This document shows, piece by piece, positions 22,901 to 33,991 of a stretch of 64,000 nucleotides of DNA (positions within the stretch are counted from its first letter, which is position 1; every line of letters starts with the position of its first letter). The translations under genes and the position numbers were made by a program. Below the pieces are notes generated by a model. The model had not been told where the DNA came from. It saw only the letters and a program-made list of their open reading frames with translations, and did no database searches. This DNA comes from Axinella damicornis (taxonomy: Eukaryota > Porifera > Demospongiae > Axinellida > Axinellidae), in NCBI GenBank assembly GCA_963931865.1, contig OZ007506.1, positions 5,432,696 to 5,496,695 on the forward strand, given 5' to 3'.

Positions 22901-25900
22901 GGTAGGACTCCGGGTCCTGGTTCCATACTGCATCAAATACTGGTCTCAGTGCATTCTCCAGCTCATCCACTGTGAATACTGGGAGGGAGGGAGGGGGGGA
23001 GGGAGGGGGGGGGGGAGAGGGGGGGAGGGAGGGAGGGAGGGAGGGAGGGAGGGAGGGAGGGAGGGAGGGAGGGAGGGAGGGAGGGAGGGAGGGAGGGAGG
23101 GAGGTAAGGAAGGACAGGGAGCATCATTGATAAATGGTTGCAACAGCAACTGTTCTGCTCCTAATGCTACACTGCATGCTCATGTACAATTCTGAATCTA
23201 ATCTAGCTTACCTTTCCTGAGGGTGGGGTCGGGCTGTATTTTGGACCTTTTCGGGGGAGGCATCTGCGGTGAGCTGGTGACCTCTGCATCCATGGTAGTG
23301 GGAGTGGCGGGTCGGGAGGAGGTGAGGGGAGTGTCCGCGATGGAGTCCCTTCTTGAGAGGGACGGAGGGGGCTTGACACTAGAAACTGAGGGCAGAGGAG
23401 GGGAAGGATCATCGTATATGAACATGCAATTACACGTACATGTATGCATGTACCCTGACCACACACAAAGTACATCTACATGTACTTGAGTCACAGACTG
23501 AACTGTAAGAATACATGCACATGGGCAATTGTAACTGAACTGTAAGAACACATGCACATGGGCAATTGTAACTGAACTGTAAGAATACATGCACTTGGGC
23601 AATTGTAACTGAACTGTAAGAATACATGCACATGGGCAATTGTAACTGAACTGTAAGAATACATGCACATGGGCAATTGTAACTGAACTGTAAGAATACA
23701 TGCACATGGGCAATTGTAACTGAACTGTAAGAATACATGCACTTGGGCAATTGTAACTGAACTGTAAGAATACATGCACATGGGCAATTGTAACTGAACT
23801 GTAAGAACACATGCACATGGGCAATTGTAACTGAACTGTAAGAATACATGCACTTGGGCAATTGTAACTGAACTGTAAGAATACATGCACATGGGCAATT
23901 GTAACTGAACTGTAAGAATACATGCACATGGGCAATTGTAACTGAACTGTAAGAATACATGCACTTGGGCAATTGTAACTGAACTGTAAGAATACATGCA
24001 CATGGGCAATTGTAACTGAACTGTAAGAACACATGCACATGGGCAATTGTAACTGAACTGTAAGAATACATGCACATGGGCAATTGTAACTGAACTGTAA
24101 GAATACATGCACATGGGCAATTGTAACTGAACTGTAAGAACACATGCACATGGGCAATTGTAACTGAACTGTAAGAATACATGCACATGGGCAATTGTAA
24201 CTGAACTGTAAGAACACATGCACATGGGCAATTACATGTACCTTCCAGAGGACAATGTACGTTGTACATGCATACCTGAGGGTACTTGTGAAGGGGTGGG
24301 GGCATTAGGGACACTCGGGAGGGACTCTGACGGTAGAGTGTCCATGCCAGTGTTTCCCTCGGGACGAGAGGGGGGATTGCGAGCAGACACAGCAGAGGGT
24401 GAGAAGTTTTCCGTCTTGATGTCCGATAGCAACTCTGCTTTAGGTTCAGTCGCGGGGGCCTGTGAGGAGGACGGGGGGAGAGACTGCGGAGTGGAGGATG
24501 TGGGAGAGAGGATTTTCATCGGAATGCTCTTCTTGTCTGAGTCGACGCTTGAGGCAGGGGTGGGAGGGAGATGGAAGGGGAGTGGGCCCCCGCCAGCAGC
24601 GGTGGAGGTCTGCGGAGGTTGAGGGACACCCAGCTGGTGTGGTGGCAACAGGCCCCCCCCGGTTTGCTGCGGTGGCTGATAGAAGGACTGCATGATGGAC
24701 TCTCCACCATTCACCATGGCTTGATCAGGGAGCATGCCTGGAGTGGTGCACAATTGTGTGCAAGTATCAAGATGCACTGACACACACGAATGGCACATAC
24801 ATGTACATGTACATAAATGTATACAATGTCATATGCATACATGTACTGACAGCTTCAAGTAGGCCTGTGCAGTATTCAATAAGCTACAAAATCCACCCAC
24901 TTCCCTGCCTCATCCACCCACCTCCCTGCCACATTCACCCAAGTCTACCCATGTCCACCCAACATCCACCCACCTCCCTGCCACATGCATCCACCCACAC
25001 TCCCTGCCACATCCACCCACGCTTCCTGCCATATCCACCCACCTCCCCGCTACAGTGTACGTCCACCCACACTCCCTGCCACATCCACCCACGCTCCCCG
25101 CCATATTCACCCACCTCCCTGCCTCATCCTACTGATCTTCTCCATCTCGTTCTTCACTCTCCTCCTTTCCTCCAGTTCCTTGCGAATCCGATATATCTTC
25201 TCCGCCAGGAGCTGGTAGTATTCCTCTCTGCTGGTGGCAGTTTCAAACATGGCCTTCTCCACCTTCATGGCGTACTGGATCAGACTCGCAACACGTTTGT
25301 CCTGCAGGGCCATAGGATCCTGTACCGGATAGATGGCCTCAACACTGTAGGTGTGCGTGTCGGTGTGCAGATGCAAATAAGAGGACGTGTAAATGTACAG
25401 GTTAAGCGAAAAAATGGAGGCTATATGAAACAGTCACCACAGAATATACCACAATTACACATACATGTATGTACCTAAATATACACATGTAACACAAACG
25501 CATAGTTTACAGTTTCCTGACGAGATGCTGCCGGAGGTCAGGGTTCACGTGCTGGTGCCACTGCTGTGTTGGGCGACTGGCAATGCTGTGTGGAAAAGGA
25601 GACACCAGCGCTACACTCACACTTGACTCTTTCCCATATTAGACTGAACTCAAGGGTTAGATCAGAAAGTCTACTGTTAGGATCAGACCACCTCCGGCCC
25701 TCACACGTACTTTGGTATAGGAACAGGATAGGATATTCTTGACTGTGCTAAGTCTGCCGGCATGCCTGCTGGGGGGAAGGGAGAAGAAAAAATCAGTGAC
25801 TGTTTAGGGTGTGCTGTATTCAGAATCAAGTATCGCTTTCTATGTGCGTACATGTGCACTGACTATGCATGTGTGTGCAAGCATGTGAAGGTGACAGTGA

Positions 25901-28900
25901 GTATATATTCACCGGTGTTTGAGGGCTGGTTGAATTGTTCAAAGTATCCTCCTGGTCTCCCTGCATTTGAAGCATTGTATGACACTGCGTGTGTGTGAGA
26001 GAGAGAGTGCACAATCAAACGTTGGTGAAACCATCATTTCCAGTTCAAAAGGATACACATGGTCTCAGAATGAGACCCCAAAACACATCCCAGTATGCGA
26101 ATGGACTAAAAAGAACTTCATTCCACATACCATACTCCCCCTTGAAGTAAACGCCCTCCCACCTCTTTAACTAACAAGTTCTAATACAGGGTAAGTTTTA
26201 AACACCCCGGGTAAGTGTCTTCTAGAACATCTCGAATACACGTGTGCAGTCAAATTTAATACGTGCAATCTGTGAATCTTTTGCAATGTACAAAGGCTGG
26301 TTGAACTTGAAGCTTTAGTTTAGCGAACCAAGCAAAAAGCCTGTCCTATTGTACATGCATTTGTTCCCCATGAAGACGTACACATGCACACATCAGAACC
26401 ACCAAGTTCTTCCCTTTGTCTGCAGCACAGTCGCCACTGACCAGCTACATGGACCTCGCTGCTAACAAATCCAAGCAATTTCACATACAAGTAATACAGA
26501 GGGACCTATGACGTGATAACCTACTAGCAGTTTTGTCCGCACTACTGACTGTCATATACAGGGTACAAGGTGATTATTTATCTCAAGTGACCACTAACAC
26601 AGGTTTCACTGTACATGTACACACTAGGTGTATGCCTAGCCCTTCCCCTTTCTTTGTCCTGGGAGCCCTAGTAGTGTGGTTAGCACCATTGTTGTGAGAT
26701 AAAGTAGGTCTGCCCTAACAGTGGAGCACCTACATCTGATTCGCCATTTACAATTCCGAGGGAAAGGAGTTAATGTTCAAAGTACATGTACAAGACCAAC
26801 TTTGAGTGGCACATGGCAGGCCCTAAACAAGCACAGTACGCAGAGATCCAATACACTCACTGTTTCCACCTGTGGCCATGTTGGGTGGGCCCATGTGATT
26901 GTACTGCGGAGCAGTGGGTGGCGTAGAGAGCATGCCCGGCTGGCCAGGACCCATCATGGGTGGTCTCTGGTTCATCCCCGAGAGCAGCATCCCCGCTCCT
27001 CCTCCACCTCCTCCCATCGGCATAGGTAGCTGGTTGTTATTAATATTGGTAAGGGTAAGGTCTGCAGGGAAGGGGCAGGGGAGGAGGGAGACGGAGGGAG
27101 GAGGGAGACGGAGGAAGGAGGGAAAGGAGATGAAAGAGGGACAAGATGGAAAGGGTGAGAGCAGGAGAAATTGCTTTCTCTCATTACACTCCTGGTAGGG
27201 GAAAAATTGTGCCGTAATTAATAATAATCAAACCTCACAGCACGCAGGAAAGGTCTACAGAGATTCTGACTACACCGTCGTGATCGCCATCATGCAGTGA
27301 CACAATCATATAATAATTGTGCTGAAATTCACCTTGGTGGTGGAGATACAAGCGCTTTTGTCGTGCCGTCGGCCGCCATTGGTCATCGCTCTCTTCGACG
27401 TTGGTTGCCAGTACAGTCATACGAAGGGCCCACAAAGATTCTGACCACACAGCCGTAATCGCTGTTGTTCACTGACGCTTACATGCCAAAACTCACCGTG
27501 CTGGCAAAGTTGTAAGTGCTGTTATAATTTCGTGTCTTCCCTTTGGTCGCCATTAGGCTAGCGATCGACTGAGCGTGGTTGCCACGTGGCATGTGAATTA
27601 ATTGGGAATAACTGCGATACGGCGAGTCGCAGCCGGCGTTGCAGCGGCTACCAGGAGTGCGGTTGCCCCTCGAATTACAATAAGGACAAATTAATTTTGT
27701 GTGTATCGAGGGGCAACCGCACTCCTGGTAGCCGTTGCAACTCCGCGGTTGCCTCGCAGTAGCGCAAGCTAATTATTGCAATTCGTTCCAATTAACGCAC
27801 ATGCCACGTGGCAACCACGCTCAGTCGAAAGCAAGCAATGGCGACCAAAAGGAAGACACGAAATTATAACAGCACTTACAACCTTGCCAGCACGGTGAGT
27901 TTTGGCATGTAAGCGTCAGTGAACAACAGCGATTACGGCTGTGTGGTCAGAATCTTTGTGGGCCCTTCGTATGACTGCACTGGCAACCAACGTCGAAGAG
28001 AACGATCGAGCAATGGCGGCTGACGGCACGTCAAAAGCGCTTGTATCTCCATCACCAAGGTGAGTTTCGCCACAATTATTGTGTGGTTGTGTCACTGCAT
28101 GATAGCGATCACGATGGTGTAGTCAGAATCTCTTTAGACCTTTCCTGCGTGCTGTGAGGTTTGATTATTTAATTATTTACGCGGCACAATTTTCTCTATA
28201 CCAGGAGTGTAAATGTAGTGTACATGTACAACATACATGTAAGCAACACCTAACATTTAACTTGGATCATTGAGTGCATTTGAGGATACAAGAAAGTGCA
28301 CTTGGATTATGAGAGCGCACTTTCATATCATGTGAACTGATTGGTCTAGAACTGGGCTGGAAGTGTTAGTATCAACAACTACTGTTTCCTTAGTAATTTC
28401 CCCTATGCAACCACATTACTTCCTCCATGAGATCTGATCTGAACACAGGAAGTGACATCACTCCCTTTCAACCACGAGACTCGCAGGAAGGCAAGTCCTG
28501 CAGTGCAATGTTAACTAGTGTTCCCATATTTTTACATGCTGTATATTGTACTTGCACATGCACGAACAGTGGGTACCAGGCGTTCTTCTCCCCGTACCGG
28601 GTGTCCAGAAACAAGGCTGGTCCCTAGTACGCTGTTCTGTTTCAAGGAGGTTTGTTTCTGCAGTGTAGTACTACATGTACCATTAATCTTTTACAGAGCC
28701 GTTTTACCGAAAAATGATCGTTCTTTGGAAATGGAACAAAACCTTTCATTTAACGCAATTGCACCAAGAATGCTGGGGAGGCACAATTCCTGACTTGGAT
28801 AGCAGGAAAGTAAGATACTAGCAATGCTGTACCAAACAGCATCTTTATGATCAGCAATAACAAAATTGCCTCAGACAAAAATGTCATCTCCAATGACTTA

Positions 28901-31900
28901 CTTCGCTGTGCTGGTCGATCTGAAGCAGGATGTTTCAGAGGCAGACACACAGGGCAGTCAGATCTCTGGCAATTTTTCCAGTGGGAGATAATCTGACGGG
29001 AGGAGGCACAATGGGGATCTGTGGAGAGGGAGAGACGGGAGGGAGAGGAAGATAGAAGGAGGGGAGTGGGAGGAAGGAGGGACGGAAGGGGGAGGAAGGA
29101 AGGAGAGGGAGGGTAGAGGGAGGAAGATGTAAGGGAGTTAGATGAAGGGGGGGGGGGGGGTGGAGAGGAAGAAGGAGAGGGAGGGTAGAGGGAGGAAGAT
29201 GTAAGGGAGTTAGATGAAGGGGGGGGGGGGGATGGAGGGGAAGAAGGAAGGAGAGGGAGGAGAGGGAGGGTAGAGGGAGGAAGATGTAGAGGGAGAGAGG
29301 GAGTTAGACGGAGGGGGGTGGGAGGAAGGAGGGAGGTGGAAGGAAGGAGAGGGAGGAGGAGGGAGGGGAAACAGGGACGGTAAACGAGAGTAGGATAGAC
29401 TAAAATTGGTCAACAATTCTGTAAATAGAAAGCTGAAAGATCAATGAAGCTGTTTTCTCGACAATGTTAGGATGGTGAAACAACCTGCTCCCATACAAGG
29501 CACCAGTGCATGTACTGTCAACTCCTACATGAATGTGGAGAGTAGACATCTGCATAGAGAGCTGCATTAGGGGCCGGACTCATGTGCACACAGATGTAAT
29601 AGGGAGCAGTAGCCGAAGCGAGCAAAGCTGTACTTACACTGTAGTACTTGCATTTTGTCAAGGATTTTGGATTCTAGAAAATTATTTACGTTGTGCAATG
29701 ATGTCGATGTCAGCTACAGATGTACGGATAAAACATAGCCGTGTTAGACAGGATTCGTGACATTTGTGTTGGGGAAATTAATTCCAGGGCTAGGTGGAGG
29801 ACATGGTACATGTACATGTCAATTCTGACTATACCGTCGTCATTTTGATTACCACGGTTGCAGAGTTGGAGATCGTTAGAGCATTCCAGTGATGCTTGCT
29901 CAATGTGCCTCACTCTGAGGTGAGTTCGCCCTACCAGTTGCTACGTGTATACTGAGGATTTCAGGTTGCTTGTACAAGATCCGGATCCATTCTAGAAATT
30001 CGCACACGTGATAAGTATGGCCTACGGAAACAGCTTTGCACTACGCCATGTGAATGTCAAGGCGCGCACTCTCTCTCATCACTGTGCATGCATCGAAATT
30101 TGAAATGGCTCTTGTACAAGCATCTTGAAAACTTCAGTATCGGGAGTGTGAATGCCACCTATAATTCACAACTTACTACTTAGATTAAAGGACTTGCTAA
30201 AGCTTTATTTCTCCCACACTGCATACTCACATGTGCACGATCTCCCAGCCTGGCACTCCGTCATATGATTGAGGACGTTCTTCATCGTGCGGCAATGAGG
30301 CAGGGTGCATGCCCGGTACTCCCCGCCCACTGACTGCTCCCTCTCCCTCCGCTGGCATTTGTGGGCGTGTAGCAACAACACGAGCTGCTGCTGAATCAGC
30401 TTTCGTTTCTCTGGGTCAGATGTTTGGCCCCCGGGGGCAGGGGGGTTGGGCGGGGTGGTGGATCCACCAAGGGGAGCAGGCTGACCCATCATATCTTGTT
30501 GCTGTTGGGGTTGTCTTTGCGGAGGTGTTAACGGCTGGTTGGCACCAATGTTACTCTGTGTGGGTATACGCATGTGTGTACGTGGGTGTGTAGTGGGAGG
30601 TACATGTGTGAGGGTGTGTGTAGCGGAAGATATGTAGGTGAGGGTGTGTGCAGACGACAGTCCAGTTCCAATGACAGCTACACACCAACCCAGGACACAT
30701 CTTGTGCTTACAAACAGAACCCATACAAGTATAGGCTGGTAGCAGGCACAATTGAGAGGTCTATAGTGGACGAATGCTCCAAGGAACTGCAGGTAGAATT
30801 CAGTTCTAGAGCACAAGACATTGAACGCTGATCTGAGTGTGATCATAACCAGCAGTAACTACCAGTGGGCGGAGCTTAAGGAAACATACTGGTATGTATA
30901 CACACATAGCAGGAGTATGGAAGCGCTTAGCGCGGGCAGAATACAGTATACAACTGTACATGAAAAATGCTCAGCTATTGTGCAGAACTGATATCTAGGC
31001 AGATACAGTACCACCAGGCAGGTCTGAGCAAACAGCCTATAGCCATACCCATTCTTAAAGGTGGGCTCCGTATCCTATCATGGAAGCTTAGCAATAAGAT
31101 AGATGACTGCAGTTAAACCTGTAGCACTGTGTTCTTAGCTTGGGGAAGCTTACACAGTAGTATGGTATCAATTCAGCGAGGGGGTGGGGCTCATTTCTGC
31201 AGTCTACCAGGAAAAACCTGAGCTCCTCCCATTCAACATAATGATTCATACTACAGACTAGCAACTTGACAAGTAGACCCTTATACTCACCAGTCCAGGT
31301 AGTGGCGAGCCGCCGGGTTGAGTTGCTGCCTGCGGCTGGGAACCGGGGAGCTGTGCTGTCTGCGGCTGGGAACCGGGGAGCTGTGTAGAGGGCGGGGGAG
31401 GGGGGTGAGCAGCTGTACCAGGTGATCCAAACTCCCCTGGCTGCGTCTGATGTTGACCTTGTTGATTCTGGGTCTGGGGCGAGAGGGTAGAAGCAGGCTG
31501 CTGGGGCTGTTGAGGAGATGGCGACTGTTGCTGGGACATGGACGGGAGGTTGTGCTGTGATTGTGGCGGATGCATGTGTGTCTGGGACGGTGGTTGACCC
31601 AGCTGAGGTGGCTGTGGTTGGGTGTGCGTTTGCTGAGTTGCTGACAGAGGGACCTGCGACTGTTGCTGGGGACTCTCGGGGGGGTTTCTCAATGTCGGTT
31701 CCAGAGATGCCAAGAGAGAATCCTGCTGATACGCTGTGACAGGGGAAGGATTTCCTGGCAGCCGAATACCACCCATGGTGCTGCTCGTCATCCCAGGGGA
31801 TAGATTTGCTTGCATTGGTATCCTGGCCATTTGGTTCGCAACAGGCGGAGGATGGTGTGTAACCATCGTGTTCAACATGGGTTGTCGTACCATCCCCTGC

Positions 31901-33264
31901 TGGTGCACTCCCATCCCAGGGGACATGTTAGCGTTCAGCGGTCCGTGATGGACCGTCGGGTTGTAGGCGTGCTGATGACCAACCACATGCTGTATGGGCA
32001 TGTGCTGTTGGTTAGCCAGCATCCTTATTTGCCCATGGGTCATCCCTGGTGCACTCATTCTAATCCCAGGCCCAGCCATTCGGGGAATTTGGTTTGGATA
32101 CTGACCTCCAGTCCCCATTCCATACTGCCCCCCTCCACCTCCCATGTAGCTGGTATAGCCTCCTCCAGCAGCACGCATGGTTGTCATGTTGGCTTGCGGA
32201 TTTCCATGGACAACCATAGCCATTGACCCTGCTCCCGGCCCATGCATCATATGGGGTTGCTGCTGCATATGCAGGTGACCACCTACCACAGTCTGTGAGG
32301 TTGGCAGGGAATTGACTCGAGAAGTCGTCCACCCAGGTGCAGTCTGCGGATTTGACGAGGATGGGGAACTGTACGCCATGTTTCCAGCTAATAACGTTCT
32401 TGAGGCGGAGTCCATTGCCTGCATTTGCAGGAGGCCAGCTGTGGAAACAGTTGACGTCGAGCTTGATGGGTGGGTAGGGGTGGAGCTGATTGTGGGGAGG
32501 GTGGGGGTAGGATCAGCCGACGTGCTGATAGCTGTAGGCTGCGGTGAGGGAGTACTATTCGCGTTGCTGAGTGCTGCAAATCTAGCACTATGGGGGTGGT
32601 TTGCGTACATGTTGAGCTGTGAAGTAGTGGTATTGGGGCTTTGGCCCGCACCTGGATTACCACTTGGGGGTTGAGTATTATACGCAGGCCCAGATGCATT
32701 CATACCATAAGCAGCAGAAGCATTGACTGCTACAGGCTGCTGATTTTGCTGTGTGTTGAGCTGATTCTGGGGAGTCGAATAGTCAGTGCTGTTTAAAATC
32801 CCTCCAATGAGTTCGTCTGGAAGGTCATTATCGAAATCCAACAGCTTGCCAAGCACCTCTGCAAGGGAGGCAGAAGCATCTTTCATAAAGGCTAAATGTA
32901 TATCTACTTGTGGAGTATATCCAGAGTTGACAAGTACTTTTGTTCTCTGGGAGATCAGCTGAAGTGAAAAATCTTAGGAGCAGGTACTGTGATAATGTGT
33001 GTGTGAACTAAGAGCCATTACATGTAGCTTACTTAACAGCCAGCACCTTGTACTACAGGGCCCGATCTCGTTATTCGCTAACGACCCAACTTAACGTACA
33101 AACGGTCCCACCCTTTTAGCCAAACCCACTTTTTAAATCCCAACTGACTTACCCGAAGTTTCGCTAGTGGTCGAGTCCAGTTTGGGCCTCTTGGGCTGCG
33201 GGAGTCCTCCCCCAGGCCCCAACACTGACATGTTGAGGTGATCGGCCATAGGATTACCGGCCAT
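15741..33264 (-). CDS. CBP/p300 histone acetyltransferase and transcriptional coactivator, complete
   Basis: Twenty-four exons join in phase (minus): 33264-33153, 32858-31291, 30555-30231, 29018-28902, 27061-26861, 25960-25913, 25765-25711, 25585-25511, 25344-25133, 24737-24276, 23385-23212, 22969-22860, 22516-22430, 22209-22057, 21677-21589, 21172-21035, 20699-20554, 20390-20102, 19793-19680, 19546-19381, 19076-18921, 18656-18498, 18260-17973 and 17480-15741. The product is 2327 aa (human p300 2414). Approximate residues: KRPKLD-like start 1-37, [16 protein letters not shown] 40-55, TAZ1 615-705, KIX 812-900, bromodomain 1120-1235 ([16 protein letters not shown]), RING/PHD 1236-1345, HAT 1345-1725, ZZ 1728-1775, TAZ2 1785-1870, NCBD-like helix region about 2035-2080. 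HAT residues [19 protein letters not shown] and DWYRKML keep the Trp and Tyr known to be important in p300. It is nuclear, acetylates histones and binds many activators. Animals other than vertebrates usually have one copy; orthology to CREBBP versus EP300 is not separable here. Confidence 0.96.
16570..16620 (-). other. NCBD/IBiD-like segment in the CBP C-terminus
   Basis: Within the last CBP exon the residues [19 protein letters not shown], followed by [16 protein letters not shown], line up with the p300 nuclear-coactivator-binding domain, which has the order 'LL(R/K)TL(K/R)SP...QQQVLNIL(K/R)SNPQLM.AF'. The domain lies downstream of TAZ2 in a Pro/Gln-rich tail, as expected. The assignment rests on remembered similarity. 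Confidence 0.6.
17499..17910. repeat. GA-rich degenerate tandem repeat (last CBP intron)
   Basis: The plus strand is built of variants of GGGAGTGAGTGAGGGGGAGA in tandem, with unit length drifting around 20-22 bases. It fills most of the intron between the ZZ-domain exons. Confidence 0.8.
18779..18872. repeat. (CTAT)n microsatellite (CBP intron 21)
   Basis: Tetranucleotide CTAT tract, pure towards its end and interrupted earlier. Spurious Tyr/Leu/Ser/Ile reading frames arise from it. Confidence 0.85.
19910..20037. repeat. (GT)n microsatellite (CBP intron 18)
   Basis: GT repeat with regular GTGG interruptions between two HAT-domain exons. Confidence 0.85.
20705..20955. repeat. GGGA/GGAA purine tract (CBP intron 16)
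   Basis: Polypurine tract of AGGGAGGG-type units, ending with a ~32-bp higher-order repeat containing GACAGGAGGGAAGGGGGAGG in about three copies. It occupies the intron next to the RING/PHD-region exon. Confidence 0.8.
21796..21910. repeat. Two-copy ~55-bp tandem duplication (CBP intron 14)
   Basis: Two adjacent copies both carry CATGTGACAGACATGGTCAC followed by ATGACACAACTAGAG. They differ at only a few positions. Confidence 0.8.
22979..23105. repeat. (GGGA)n microsatellite (CBP intron 11)
   Basis: Nearly pure GGGA tetranucleotide array on the plus strand beside the first bromodomain exon. It is the complement-type counterpart of the CCCT tract in AIF. Confidence 0.92.
23497..24233. repeat. 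37-bp minisatellite, about 20 copies (CBP intron 10)
   Basis: Each unit contains AACTGTAAGAATACATGCAC followed by a GGGCAATTGTAACTG-like end. Variants are ATAC/ACAC and CACATGG/CACTTGG. Because 37 is not a multiple of three and the minus strand lacks stops in every phase, three overlapping long open frames (341, 294 and 246 codons) cycle through the same peptide. They are not genes: they lie inside a CBP intron between the exons at 24276 and 23385. Confidence 0.95.
24896..25125. repeat. Minisatellite with CATCCACCCAC units (CBP intron 9)
   Basis: Degenerate tandem units of about 20-30 bases built on CCCTGCCACATCCACCCAC, directly downstream of the KIX-domain exon. Confidence 0.8.
27183..28212. 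mobile_element. ~1.03-kb palindromic foldback element (CBP intron 4)
   Basis: The left end TTACACTCCTGGTA and the right end ACCAGGAGTGTAA are inverted. The inverted match extends, with small differences, almost to the centre near 27695. Matching pairs include GCACGCAGGAAAGGTC/GACCTTTCCTGCGTGC and TTCCACG-free stretches such as ACTCACCGTGCTGGCAA and its complement. The central stem pair repeats the terminal word ACCAGGAGTG. No transposase-like reading frame is visible. A shorter related piece with the same 'TTCTGACTA.ACCGTCGT' words lies at about 29818-29925. Confidence 0.85.
29040..29385. repeat. Purine-rich (GGGA/GGAA) tandem tract (CBP intron 3)
   Basis: Includes a ~75-bp duplicated block carrying GAGGGTAGAGGGAGGAAGAT followed by a poly-G run, in two to three copies. 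Lies between the two TAZ1 exons. Confidence 0.8.
29818..29930. repeat. Fragment related to the 27183-28212 foldback element
   Basis: Carries ATTCTGACTATACCGTCGT and downstream GGTTGCAGAG/TCGTTAGAGCA words echoing the arms of the large palindrome. Short and diverged; family membership is by eye. Confidence 0.4.
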
Positions 33265-33991
33265 GGGTAAACAGCTAGTTCTACACTCAAGTTCACACCG
33301 CCAATAGAGGTATCATCCTAAAACTCTGTCCACGCACGGACTAAGCTTTCTGGAGACTTTCTTATGCTATGAACGACTACACACTCGATCTCTTAAGCTT
33401 TTTAACTGGCTAGAGGGCTTACGAAGACAACAGGGGTTGATCTGGGTGGGGTGTTGCTGTAATGGATGCCGAAGCTTGGCGTGCTAGCGCCTCAAACGAC
33501 CAGCGAGATATCGACTTCCAATCAGCGAATTCTCCTGCCTTTCACAGGTGTTGATCTTCGGTTGTAGCTTGAGACGGCAGATCGCAAATACACCGTACAA
33601 CTTGCAGTTTAAGCTACTAATTCTCTGGCAGACACGATCATTTCCCGTTAGGGAAGAGCAGCCATTTTGTTTTGTGGTTTGCTGTTTTTTACTCTACATA
33701 TCCGGACGCGTTTCCGTATAATATTTGCCAGTTTTGTTTAGTGGGCGGATACTTTTACGGAAAATGTAACGGAGTACAAACAACTCCGAATATTATCTCC
33801 GTAATATCTCGGATGTAGATATGAAACCACGTGATAATACCTTTGATGTCGCCGCTGCAGCTTGTGTATTAAAGGAGGGGCTTGTAAGTTGAAGGCTACA
33901 GTTTATTAAAAAGATCTGATTGCGGTTTATACAGCTACCGTCACATTGTAGAAGTTGGTGTGCTGTGTTGTTCAATGGCTGGTGTTACAAG
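33265..33991. promoter_or_regulatory. Bidirectional promoter region between CBP and AMDHD2
   Basis: Only 727 bases separate the divergent start codons. The middle contains GCAGCCATTTT at 33658-33668, whose reverse complement AAAATGGCTGC fits the YY1-type core. A second AAGATGGC lies across the AMDHD2 start codon. No TATA box is obvious. The promoter role is inferred from the arrangement; the YY1 reading is from the consensus only. Confidence 0.55.

Noticed and set aside
23497..24233. Possible CRISPR-like array
   Set aside because: Units are directly contiguous with no unique spacers, and the context is an animal intron.
23198..24314. Long minus-strand reading frames of 246-341 codons with repeating Cys/Tyr/Ser/Val peptides
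   Set aside because: They are the same 37-bp minisatellite read in three phases, inside a CBP intron whose flanking exons join in frame.
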